DNA from: CAYYWV01 sp964475385
GTDB taxonomy: Bacteria > Pseudomonadota > Alphaproteobacteria > JAAXGF01
Length of the DNA: 35,095 nt
Direction of reading: 5' to 3'
NCBI GenBank assembly: GCA_964475385.1
Contig: CAYYWV010000012.1
Coordinates: 1 to 35,095 of the forward strand
Made by a program: the position numbers and the translations under genes. The notes under the pieces are model-generated. The model did no database searches and was not told the DNA's origin. It saw only the letters and a list, made by a program, of their open reading frames with translations. Below, one piece after another: positions 28,444 through 35,095 of the stretch (position 1 is the stretch's first letter; the number at the start of each line of letters is the position of its first letter).

Positions 28444-29895
28444 GTGCGCTTCTTCCCTGCGATCCTGTTTCTCGGACGGCTCCTGGTCGCGTTCGCCGCC
28501 GTCATGCTCGTCCCGGCGGCGGTCGCGCTGATCTACAACGAGCCCGACAGCGCCTTCGTCTTCGCCGCCACCGCGGCGGTCACCTTGTTCTTCGGTTTCG
28601 GCATGGTGTTCGCGGTCCAAGGAGCGGCGGGAGAGGCGCGACGGCGGAGCGATCTTCTCGCCTTCGTCGCGGCCTGGCCCCTGACCGCCGCCTTCGCCGC
28701 GGCGCCGCTCTATTTTCTCGGCGCGACCCCAAGCCTGACGGACGCCTACTTCGAGGCTGTCTCGGGGCTCACCACCTCGGGCGCGAGCGTGATCGCAGAC
28801 CTCGATTCGGTCGGCCGGGCAGTGATCTTTTGGCGGGCTTGGATGCAGTGGCTGGGCGGCCTGTGGACCATCGTGATGGCGATCTCGATTCTGCCCGCGT
28901 TCGGGATCGGCGCGATGGACGCCTTTCGCAGCGCCATGCCCTATGGCGAGTATGTCGGGCTGGGAACGCGGGCGCGGGCGCTCGCGACCACGATGGCCGG
29001 GATATACGGCGGGCTCACCATCGTTTGCATGGCGGCGCTCTGGGCCGCGGGGCTGCCGCCTTTCGATGCCATCGCCCTTGCCATGAGCACGCTTTCGACA
29101 GGCGGTTTCGCGACCCGAAGCGCAGGGCTGGCCGCTTTCGACAGCCCACTGGTCGAGGCTCTGTTGATCGTCTTTATGCTGATGGGAGCAGTCAACTTCA
29201 CCGTATTTTGGGCGCTTATGCGCGGGCGCTGGCGAGCGTTGATTCGAGACCCAGAGATTCCCTATCTGGTCGGGCTCACCATCGTCGGCGGCGTGGTGCT
29301 CGCGGCGCTTCTGTCGCGCGAGAGCGGGCTTGCCGCAGGCGAGGCGCTCCGCCGCGGGGTCTTCACCGCGGTTTCCGCCCTGACGACTACGGGCTTTACC
29401 CTGCCCGGCGAGACGGCTTGGCCCGTGGTGCTCACCATTCTTGTCCTCTTCCTGATGTTCATCGGGGGGTCGACCGCCTCAACCGCAGGCGGGATCAAGA
29501 TCATGCGCGCCCGACTCGCGCTCGGTCAGGGCCAGCGCGAGCTTGCGCGGCTGGCCCATCCCCACGGCGTGGTCGCGATCCTTTACGGCGGGGCGCCGGT
29601 ATCCGAGCGCATGATCCAGGCGCTCGCCACCTACTTCATCCTGTTCACAACCACGCTGGCGGGACTCGCCGCCGTGCTCGCGCTTTCCGGGCTTGCGCCC
29701 GAGCACGCATTGGCGATGGCGGCGGCGACGCTGAGCAACGCAGGCGCCGGCCTCGGGCTCGTGATGTCCGGACCGGCGAACTTCGCCCTGTTGCCCGACG
29801 CCTCCAAATGGGTAGTCTCGGCGGGCATGATCGTGGGCCGGCTCGAACTCGTCGCCGCGTTGGTTATTTTTCTCCCTGCGTTCTGGCGACGCTGA
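28444..29895 (+). CDS. trkH: Trk-type potassium transporter membrane subunit TrkH
   Basis: 483-residue integral membrane channel/transporter for potassium. Four membrane-pore-membrane repeats are visible through their selectivity filter segments: TTSGAS (first), STGGFAT (second), TTTGFT (third) and SNAGAG (fourth). QWLGGLWTIVMAISILP after the first filter and FIGGSTASTAGGIKIMR before the last one are typical of TrkH/TrkG. The start is GTG at 28444. Immediately upstream the palindrome GCGGGCCCGC (28434-28443) abuts the start codon and could mask it; the ribosome site is weak. It is expected to work with TrkA. Confidence 0.94.
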   Translation: MRFFPAILFLGRLLVAFAAVMLVPAAVALIYNEPDSAFVFAATAAVTLFFGFGMVFAVQGAAGEARRRSDLLAFVAAWPLTAAFAAAPLYFLGATPSLTDAYFEAVSGLTTSGASVIADLDSVGRAVIFWRAWMQWLGGLWTIVMAISILPAFGIGAMDAFRSAMPYGEYVGLGTRARALATTMAGIYGGLTIVCMAALWAAGLPPFDAIALAMSTLSTGGFATRSAGLAAFDSPLVEALLIVFMLMGAVNFTVFWALMRGRWRALIRDPEIPYLVGLTIVGGVVLAALLSRESGLAAGEALRRGVFTAVSALTTTGFTLPGETAWPVVLTILVLFLMFIGGSTASTAGGIKIMRARLALGQGQRELARLAHPHGVVAILYGGAPVSERMIQALATYFILFTTTLAGLAAVLALSGLAPEHALAMAAATLSNAGAGLGLVMSGPANFALLPDASKWVVSAGMIVGRLELVAALVIFLPAFWRR

Positions 29896-29910
29896 CGCGA
29901 AGGAAGAGAA

Positions 29911-30801
29911 ATGTCGCGAATCGCTTATGTCAACGGCCGTTACGTCGCGCACCGCGAGGCCTGCGTCCATGTCGAAGACCGCGGCTATCAGTTCGCCGAC
30001 GGCGCCTACGAGGTCATCGCCGTCGTCGACGGGCGTCTGGTCGACGCCCGACCTCACTATGAGCGGCTCGCGCGTTCGCTTAACGAGATCGCGGCGCCCA
30101 TGCCCATGTCGCGCGCGGCGCTGGAAGCAGTGGTCGCCGAGACCGTGCGACGCAACCGGATTCGCGACGGAATCGTCTATATCCAGGTCACGCGCGGGGT
30201 TGCGCGGCGCAACCACGCCTTTCCCGCCCGCGTTCGCCCGGCGCTTGTGGTCACCGCGCGGCGGATGGCGTTTCCCGCCGACGCCGAAGCCGTCGCCGGC
30301 GTCAAGGTCGTGACCGCGCCCGACATTCGCTGGGCGCGCTGCGACATCAAGTCGATCGCTCTTCTTCCCAACGTCCTCGCCAAGCAGCGGGCGGCAGAGG
30401 CGGGCGCGTTCGAGGCTTGGTTCGTGGACGAAGCGACCGGTCTGGTGACCGAGGCGAGCTCGTCGAACGCCTGGATCGTCGATGCACACGGCCGGCTGGT
30501 GACCCGGCCCAAAGGCAACGAGATCCTCGGCGGGATCACGCGCGCGACCGTGCTTCGTCTCGCCCGAGAGGCCGGGATCGCGGTCGAGGAGCGGGCGTTC
30601 ACCATCGACGAGGCCCGCGCCGCGCGCGAGGCCTTCACCACTTCGACGACGACCTTCGTCAAACCAGTCATTCAAATAGACGACACGCCGATCGGCAACG
30701 GCGCGCCCGGCGAAACGACCCGGAGGTTGCTGGCGCTTTATATCGCGTACGCGCGCCGCTCCGGGGACGAGGGGCGGGGAAGCGCCCTGCAATGCGCCTG
30801 A
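29911..30801 (+). CDS. dat: D-amino acid aminotransferase-like class IV PLP aminotransferase
   Basis: 296-residue fold-type IV pyridoxal-phosphate enzyme. The N-terminal half reads YVNGRYVAHREACVHVEDRG; the catalytic lysine is Lys147 in CDIKSIALLPNVLAK; cofactor and phosphate contacts appear in VTEASSSNAWIV and GGITRATVLRLAREAG. Among class IV enzymes the DIKSIALLPN segment and EASSSN fit D-alanine/D-amino acid transaminase rather than branched-chain aminotransferase or aminodeoxychorismate lyase. D-glutamate or D-alanine supply for peptidoglycan is the likely use; exact substrate is inferred. Starts 15 bases after trkH with AAGGAAGAG, and the next gene overlaps it by ten bases. Confidence 0.88.
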   Translation: MSRIAYVNGRYVAHREACVHVEDRGYQFADGAYEVIAVVDGRLVDARPHYERLARSLNEIAAPMPMSRAALEAVVAETVRRNRIRDGIVYIQVTRGVARRNHAFPARVRPALVVTARRMAFPADAEAVAGVKVVTAPDIRWARCDIKSIALLPNVLAKQRAAEAGAFEAWFVDEATGLVTEASSSNAWIVDAHGRLVTRPKGNEILGGITRATVLRLAREAGIAVEERAFTIDEARAAREAFTTSTTTFVKPVIQIDDTPIGNGAPGETTRRLLALYIAYARRSGDEGRGSALQCA

Positions 30802-31445
30802 GTCGTCCCCGCGCGGCGCTGCTCGACTGGGACAACACGCTGGTCGACAGCTTCCCCGTGATCCACGCCGCCTACAACGACACGCTGCGGGCCATGGGAT
30901 TGCCCGAGTGGACCTTCGAGGAAACCTGCCGCCGGGTCGCGCGCTCGATGCGCGAGACCTTCCCCGAGCTGTTCGGCGATCGTTGGCGCGAGGCGAGCGA
31001 CATCTTCTATGCGCGTTATGCGGCGCGCCATCTCGACCTGGTTCGTCCGCTGCCGGGCGCCGAGCGGCTTCTCGGCGCGATGCGGGCGCGCGGTCTCTAC
31101 CTCGGCGTGGTCAGCAATAAAAACGGCGACTATCTGCGCCGCGAGGTCGAACGCCTCGGCTGGGCCAAGCACTTCGACCGCGTGGTCGGCGCCCAGGACG
31201 CGAGCGAGGACAAACCTTCCGCGGCGCCGGTAAGGCTCGCGCTCGCCGGCAGCGGGATCGCGCCCGGCCCCGATGTCTGGTTCGTCGGCGACAACCCGAT
31301 CGATGTCGCCTGCGCCCGCGCTTCGGGCTGCCGGCCGGTTTTGATCAAAGGCGCAATTCGCACCGGCGCGAACGAAACCCTGCCGGCCGACTGCCCGCTG
31401 TTTGAGGACTGCGAGACCCTCGCCGCCTTTTTCGAAACCCTCTAA
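30792..31445 (+). CDS. HAD-family hydrolase, phosphoglycolate phosphatase-like
   Basis: 217-residue haloacid dehalogenase phosphatase, substrate unknown. Motif I is LLDWDNTLVDS (residues 9-19; nucleophile and general acid aspartates), with a helical cap (about 20-85), motif II VVSNKNGDYLRREVE, motif III lysine in ASEDKPSAAPV, and motif IV WFVGDNPIDVACARASG. The C1-cap architecture is that of Gph/PGMB-like enzymes. Trp in DWDNT instead of the usual FDLDGT pattern is a feature of a distinct subgroup. The ATG at 30792 lies inside the aminotransferase gene, overlapping it by ten bases. It is the last gene of this run. Confidence 0.85.
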   Translation: MRLSRPRAALLDWDNTLVDSFPVIHAAYNDTLRAMGLPEWTFEETCRRVARSMRETFPELFGDRWREASDIFYARYAARHLDLVRPLPGAERLLGAMRARGLYLGVVSNKNGDYLRREVERLGWAKHFDRVVGAQDASEDKPSAAPVRLALAGSGIAPGPDVWFVGDNPIDVACARASGCRPVLIKGAIRTGANETLPADCPLFEDCETLAAFFETL

Positions 31446-31469
31446 CCGCCTCTTGGCTACGAGTCATGG

Positions 31470-31498
31470 TTGAGCGGATTTTTCCCTTGGTCTAGGGT
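31470..31498 (+). promoter_or_regulatory. Candidate hfq promoter
   Basis: TTGAGC (31470-31475) and TAGGGT (31493-31498) are separated by 17 bases in the 135-base gap before hfq. This predicts a transcript starting near 31505 with a leader of about 75 bases, beginning almost exactly at a stem-loop. Confidence 0.5.
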
Positions 31499-31502
31499 AG
31501 CA

Positions 31503-31536
31503 CCTGCGGCGCCCGCAGGCCCTCTTGCAGGGGGCC
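31503..31536 (+). other. Two overlapping stem-loops in the hfq leader
   Basis: CCTGCGG (31503-31509) and CCGCAGG (31513-31519) form a perfect 7-bp stem with the loop CGC. GGCCCTC (31518-31524) and GGGGGCC (31530-31536) form a second 7-bp stem with one G-U pair and the loop TTGCA. They share bases 31518-31519, so they cannot both be fully paired. A further C5-T-G5 run (31551-31561) lies upstream of the GGGGA ribosome site at 31571-31575. Confidence 0.5.
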
Positions 31537-31580
31537 AGTCATTGCCAGCACCCCCTGGGGGAAAGAGAAAGGGGACAAAT

Positions 31581-31835
31581 ATGTCCGGAGAAAAATCCCA
31601 GAACGTCCAGGATGTGTTCCTCAACCACGTTCGGAAGAACAAGCTTCCGGTCACTGTGTTCTTGATCAACGGGGTCAAGCTGCAAGGCGTTATTAGCTGG
31701 TTCGATAACTTTTCCGTGCTTTTGCGGCGCGACGGCCATGTTCAGCTTGTCTACAAGCACGCCATCTCGACGGTGATGCCGGCCGCATCCATCCAGCTTT
31801 TCGATCCCTCGAAGGAGGCGGGCGACGCCGAATAG
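31581..31835 (+). CDS. hfq: RNA chaperone Hfq
   Basis: 84-residue Sm-like protein that forms a hexameric ring and promotes small RNA-mRNA pairing. The Sm1 motif is VFLINGVKLQGVISWFDNFS and the Sm2 motif is QLVYKHAIST, with the preceding QDVFLNHVRKNKLPV containing the conserved N-terminal helix (Gln in SQNVQDVFLN). The ATG at 31581 has GGGGA five bases upstream. The short acidic C-terminus (SKEAGDAE) is normal for alphaproteobacteria. hflX follows, as in most proteobacteria. Local composition is less GC-rich than the flanks, common for strongly expressed short genes. Confidence 0.97.
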   Translation: MSGEKSQNVQDVFLNHVRKNKLPVTVFLINGVKLQGVISWFDNFSVLLRRDGHVQLVYKHAISTVMPAASIQLFDPSKEAGDAE

Positions 31836-31843
31836 AGAGGCGC

Positions 31844-31980
31844 ATGACGGGCTGAACGGCGCTCCGGTCCTGGGGCGCCGCGCGCTCGTCCTTCACCCGC
31901 GCAAGTCTCGCGAGGAAAGCGCGGTTGCGACCGGCCGGCTCGCCGAGGCGGTCGGGCTCGCCCGGGCGATTGCGCTCGAC
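31844..31980 (+). other. Conserved HflX N-terminal coding segment lacking an in-frame start codon
   Basis: In the hflX frame, bases 31852-31980 translate as LNGAPVLGRRALVLHP and onward through RLAEAVGLARAIALD, which is the expected beginning of an alphaproteobacterial HflX. That frame has no ATG, GTG or TTG between its upstream stop (TGA 31774-31776) and GTG 31981. The only well-placed start, ATG 31844 with GAGAGG before it, reads MTG and then stops at TGA 31853-31855. A -1 shift at 31852, or one missing base in the assembly, would join it cleanly to hflX. Confidence 0.7.
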
Positions 31981-33156
31981 GTGGTGGGGGCCGAGATCGT
32001 GCCCATGCCGACGCCGCGCGCCGCGACCCTGTTCCGCGCCGGCAAGGTCGCCGAGATCGCGGCCGAGGTCCGCGCGCTCGATGTCGCGCTCGTGATCGTG
32101 GACGCCCCGCTGTCGCCGGTGCAGCAGCGCAATCTGGAGCGCGCCTGGAACTGCAAGGTCATCGACCGGACCGGGCTGATTCTCGAGATCTTCGGCGCCC
32201 GGGCGCGCACCCGCGAAGGGCGGCTTCAGGTCGAGCTCGCCGCGCTCGGTTACCAGCGCAGCCGGCTGGTGCGGTCCTGGACCCATCTCGAGCGCCAGCG
32301 CGGCGGCTTTGGCTTCCTGGGCGGGCCGGGCGAGTCCCAGCTCGAGGTCGACCGCCGGTTGATCGACGACCGCATGGCGCGCATCCGGCGCGAGCTCGCC
32401 TCGGTCGCCCGCACTCGCGCGCTGCATCGCGAGGCGCGGCGTCGGGCGCCTTACCCGGTGGTCGCGCTGGTCGGCTACACCAACGCCGGTAAGTCGACGC
32501 TGTTCAACCGGCTGACCGGCGCCCGCGTGACCGCCGAGGACAAGCTGTTCGCGACTCTCGACCCTACGCTGCGGGGAGTCGTTCTGCCGTCGGGGCGGCG
32601 AATCATCCTGTCGGACACGGTGGGTTTCATCTCGGACCTGCCCACTGGCTTGGTGGCCGCCTTCCGCGCAACCCTCGAGGAGGTGCGCGAGGCCGATATC
32701 ATCGTCCATGTCCGCGACATCGCCGATCCGCGGACCGAATCCCAGCGCGAAGACGTCCACAAGGTGCTGCGCGAGCTCGGTCTCGACCGGGCGGTCGACG
32801 ACGGGCTGATCGAAGCGCTCAACAAGATCGACCTGCTCGACCCCGAGGCCCGCACCCGGGTCGAGAACCAATGCCGGCGCAGCGAACGCGCGGTCCCGCT
32901 TTCGGCGCTGACCGGCGAGGGGTGCGCGGCCCTGCTCGCGCTTCTCGACCGCCGCCTCGCAGCCGGCCATCAATTGGTCGACCTCGTCGTGCCGCTCGCC
33001 GACGGGGCCGCGCTCGCCTGGCTTTACCGCCACGGCGAGGTGGTCGAGCGCACCGACGACGAGGCGTTCGCCCATCTCCGCGTCGCGCTCGCGCCCGCCG
33101 ACGCCGCGCGTTTTCGCCACCGCCAGGAACGGGAACCTCGCCCCCGGTCGGCTTGA
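31981..33156 (+). CDS. hflX: GTPase HflX (start uncertain; coding region probably begins near 31844)
   Basis: Ribosome-binding GTPase that splits stalled or hibernating ribosomes. The canonical-start frame gives 391 residues from GTG 31981, but homology continues upstream to about 31852. Seen: the HflX N-domain (PMPTPRAATLFRAGKVAEIA, DAPLSPVQQRNLERAW, VIDRTGLILEIFGARARTREG), the linker helix region GFGFLGGPGESQLEVDRR, then the G domain with G1 GYTNAGKST, G2 LFATLDPTLRG, G3 DTVGFISDLP and G4 NKIDLL. The C-terminal domain is complete. No ribosome site precedes GTG 31981, so this is unlikely to be the true start. The stop overlaps the groES -35 element. Confidence 0.93.
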   Translation: MVGAEIVPMPTPRAATLFRAGKVAEIAAEVRALDVALVIVDAPLSPVQQRNLERAWNCKVIDRTGLILEIFGARARTREGRLQVELAALGYQRSRLVRSWTHLERQRGGFGFLGGPGESQLEVDRRLIDDRMARIRRELASVARTRALHREARRRAPYPVVALVGYTNAGKSTLFNRLTGARVTAEDKLFATLDPTLRGVVLPSGRRIILSDTVGFISDLPTGLVAAFRATLEEVREADIIVHVRDIADPRTESQREDVHKVLRELGLDRAVDDGLIEALNKIDLLDPEARTRVENQCRRSERAVPLSALTGEGCAALLALLDRRLAAGHQLVDLVVPLADGAALAWLYRHGEVVERTDDEAFAHLRVALAPADAARFRHRQEREPRPRSA

Positions 33157-33181
33157 CAGTCCAGACCCCCTTGGCTATAAG
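33153..33181 (+). promoter_or_regulatory. groESL sigma-70 promoter
   Basis: TTGACA (33153-33158), a perfect -35, and TATAAG (33176-33181) with a 17-base spacer. The CIRCE operator begins two bases downstream and covers the predicted start near 33188. Confidence 0.85.
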
Positions 33182-33182
33182 G

Positions 33183-33209
33183 CTGGCACTCGATAAGGGC
33201 GAGTGCTAA
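33183..33209 (+). promoter_or_regulatory. CIRCE operator (HrcA binding site)
   Basis: Inverted repeat CTGGCACTC-N9-GAGTGCTAA. The right arm matches the CIRCE consensus perfectly and the left arm matches 7 of 9 positions (consensus TTAGCACTC). Spacing is exactly nine. HrcA bound here would repress groESL except under heat or folding stress. hrcA itself is not in the window. Confidence 0.9.
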
Positions 33210-33257
33210 CAACGCTAATACGCCCCGCCCAGCATCCGCATTCATGGAGAAATCTGC

Positions 33258-33545
33258 ATGAAGTTCAGGCCTTTGCACGACCGCGTGCTGGTTAAGCGCC
33301 TCGAAGAGGAGGAGCGGACGTCCGGCGGCATCATCATTCCCGATACCGCCAAGGAGAAGCCCATGCAGGGTGAAGTGCTCGCCGTAGGACCGGGGAGCCG
33401 CGGCGAGGACGGAAAGCTTCACCCGCTCGACGTGAAGAAAGGCGATCGGATTCTGTTCGGCAAGTGGTCCGGCACCGAGGTCAAGATCGACGGCGAAGAG
33501 CTTTTGATCATGAAGGAATCCGACATCATGGGCATCCTGGAGTAG
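33258..33545 (+). CDS. groES: Co-chaperonin GroES
   Basis: 95-residue heptameric lid of the GroEL chamber. N-terminal FRPLHDRVLVKRLEEEERTSGGIIIPDTAKEK contains the mobile GroEL-contacting loop (SGGIIIPDTA); the remainder (GEVLAVGPGSRGEDGKLHPLDVKKGDRILFGKWSGTEV) is standard. The ATG at 33258 follows GGAGAAA. The leader of roughly 70 bases carries the CIRCE operator. groEL starts 12 bases after the stop, one operon. Confidence 0.98.
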   Translation: MKFRPLHDRVLVKRLEEEERTSGGIIIPDTAKEKPMQGEVLAVGPGSRGEDGKLHPLDVKKGDRILFGKWSGTEVKIDGEELLIMKESDIMGILE

Positions 33546-33557
33546 GAGACCGAACAT

Positions 33558-35095
33558 ATGCCTGCAAAAGAGGTCAAGTTTTCCGGCGACGCCCGCGCGC
33601 GTATGCAGCGGGGCGTCGACATTCTGGCCGATGCGGTCAAGGTGACGCTTGGGCCCAAGGGCCGCTGCGTGGTTCTCGACAAGTCGTTCGGCGCGCCCCG
33701 CATCACCAAGGACGGCGTGACGGTGGCCAAGGAGATCGAGCTTCCCGACAAGTTCGAGAACATGGGCGCCCAGATGGTCCGCGAGGTCGCCTCCAAGACC
33801 AACGACGAGGCCGGCGACGGCACCACCACGGCGACCGTTCTCGCCCAGGCGATCGTGCGCGAAGGCTGCAAGGCGGTGGCCGCGGGCATGAACCCGATGG
33901 ATCTCAAGCGCGGGATCGAGATGGCCGTGAACGCCGTCGTCGACGAGATCAAGAAGCGTTCGAAGAAGATCTCGACCGAGGACGAGGTCGCCCAGGTCGG
34001 CGCGATTTCGGCCAACGGCGCCAAAGACATCGGCGAGATGATCGCGCAGGCGATGCAGCGCGCCGGCAAGGAAGGCGTGATCACGGTCGAAGAGGCCAAG
34101 GGCCTCGAGACCGAGCTCGAAGTCGTCGAAGGAATGCAGTTCGATCGGGGTTATCTCTCGCCTTATTTCATCACGAACCCCGACAAGATGCTGGCCGAGC
34201 TCGAAAATCCCTATATTCTCATCCATGAGAAGAAGCTCTCGAGCCTCCAGTCCATGCTGCCGCTCCTCGAGATGATCGTGCAGTCGGGCCGTCCGCTGCT
34301 GGTCATCGCCGAGGACGTCGAGGGCGAGGCGCTCGCCACCCTGGTCGTCAACAAGCTGCGCGGCGGCCTCAAGGTGGCGGCGGTCAAAGCGCCCGGCTTC
34401 GGCGATCGCCGCAAGGCGATGCTCGAGGACATCGCGATCCTGACCCGCGGCCAGGTCGTGAGCGAGGATCTCGGCATCAAGCTCGAAAACGTGACCCTCG
34501 ACATGCTGGGGAGCGCCAAGCGCGTCGAGCTGACCAAGGACAACACCACCATCGTCGGCGGCGCGGGCAAGAAGAAGGAGATCGAGGGCCGCTGCGCCCA
34601 GATCCGCGCCCAGATCGAGGAGACCACCTCGGACTACGACCGCGAGAAGCTCCAGGAGCGGCTCGCCAAGCTCGCCGGCGGTGTCGCGGTCATCAAGGTC
34701 GGCGCGGCGACCGAGGTCGAGGTCAAGGAGCGCAAGGATCTGGTCGAGGACGCGCTGAACGCGACCCGGGCCGCGGTTGAGGAGGGCATCGTCGCCGGCG
34801 GCGGCGCGGCGCTTCTCTACGCCACCAAGGCGCTCAACAAGCTCAACCCCGAGAACGACGACCAGCGGGTCGGCATCGACATCGTGCGCCGCGCGCTCGA
34901 AGCGCCGGTGCGTCAGATCGCCGAGAACGCGGGCCTCGACGGGGCCGTGGTCGCGGGCAAGCTGCTCGACGGCAAGGACGTCAAGCGGGGCTTCGACGCC
35001 CAGGCCGAGACTTACGTCGACATGTTCAAGGCGGGCATCGTCGACCCGGCCAAGGTGGTCCGCATCGCGCTTCAGGACGCGGCCTCGGTCGCCGG
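33558..35095 (+). CDS. groEL: Chaperonin GroEL (C-terminus cut by window edge)
   Basis: 60-kDa ATP-dependent chaperonin, two stacked heptameric rings. The first 512 residues are present; about 30-40, including the flexible Gly/Met tail, lie beyond the edge. Equatorial ATP-site motifs are VTLGPKGRCVVLD, ITKDGVTVAKEIEL and NDEAGDGTTTATVLA; the apical domain includes MQFDRGYLSPYFITN, LVIAEDVEGEALATLVVNK and VKAPGFGDRRKAMLEDIAILT; then EEGIVAGGGAALL. An AGTAGGAGA ribosome site precedes ATG 33558. No frame break is seen. Confidence 0.98.
   Translation, partial: MPAKEVKFSGDARARMQRGVDILADAVKVTLGPKGRCVVLDKSFGAPRITKDGVTVAKEIELPDKFENMGAQMVREVASKTNDEAGDGTTTATVLAQAIVREGCKAVAAGMNPMDLKRGIEMAVNAVVDEIKKRSKKISTEDEVAQVGAISANGAKDIGEMIAQAMQRAGKEGVITVEEAKGLETELEVVEGMQFDRGYLSPYFITNPDKMLAELENPYILIHEKKLSSLQSMLPLLEMIVQSGRPLLVIAEDVEGEALATLVVNKLRGGLKVAAVKAPGFGDRRKAMLEDIAILTRGQVVSEDLGIKLENVTLDMLGSAKRVELTKDNTTIVGGAGKKKEIEGRCAQIRAQIEETTSDYDREKLQERLAKLAGGVAVIKVGAATEVEVKERKDLVEDALNATRAAVEEGIVAGGGAALLYATKALNKLNPENDDQRVGIDIVRRALEAPVRQIAENAGLDGAVVAGKLLDGKDVKRGFDAQAETYVDMFKAGIVDPAKVVRIALQDAASVA

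Noticed and set aside
34200..35095. Possible truncation of groEL
   Set aside because: The frame is intact to the last base; the missing end is due to the window edge, not a mutation.

Overview
The window is about 35 kb of high-GC chromosomal DNA from a Gram-negative alphaproteobacterium, most like the Rhodospirillales in gene order. This assignment rests on: a pyruvate dehydrogenase E1-beta with an N-terminal lipoyl domain, a bifunctional IspDF fusion, the dusB(nifR3)-ntrB-ntrC-ntrY-ntrX-trkA block, the hfq-hflX pair and a CIRCE-controlled groESL. KdsA (Kdo synthesis) implies a lipopolysaccharide outer membrane. No lineage below this level can be fixed from the sequence alone. Almost every base is coding. 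No gap exceeds 300 bases, and I see no tRNA, rRNA, CRISPR, insertion sequence, prophage or integrase.

Layout. (1) 1-3340, minus strand: a PpiD-type periplasmic foldase followed by trpE, which runs off the left edge. (2) 3540-8613, plus: tpiA, secG, pyrG, kdsA, eno (glycolysis, secretion, CTP and Kdo synthesis). (3) 8692-9033: ftsB. (4) 9161-16601: pdhA, pdhB, pdhC and lpd encode the whole pyruvate dehydrogenase complex, followed by lipA (lipoate synthesis for that complex), a Coq10/RatA-type protein and a GNAT acetyltransferase. (5) 16579-18738, minus: ispDF, pgpA, cinA C-terminal-type amidase. (6) 18852-19652: a YpjD/CcsA-like membrane protein. (7) 19745-31445: dusB-ntrB-ntrC-ntrY-ntrX-trkA, all joined by short overlaps, then trkH, a class IV aminotransferase and a HAD phosphatase. 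(8) 31581-35095: hfq, hflX, groES and groEL, the last cut by the right edge.

How the genes work together. The pdh-lipA block makes and lipoylates the enzyme that turns the end product of eno and later glycolysis into acetyl-CoA. NtrBC and NtrYX form a nitrogen and redox/envelope two-component cluster that is translationally coupled to the TrkA potassium-uptake regulator. The right end is a stress and post-transcriptional block: an RNA chaperone, a ribosome-associated GTPase and the chaperonin under HrcA/CIRCE.

I did not find an unprecedented multi-gene system. The points most worth checking are: hflX has no usable in-frame start codon over its conserved N-terminus (a one-base frame problem near 31852); PdhC has two tandem peripheral-subunit-binding domains; NtrX has lost the sigma-54 contact motif; and there are structured or repeat-bearing upstream regions at hfq, pdhA and ftsB.
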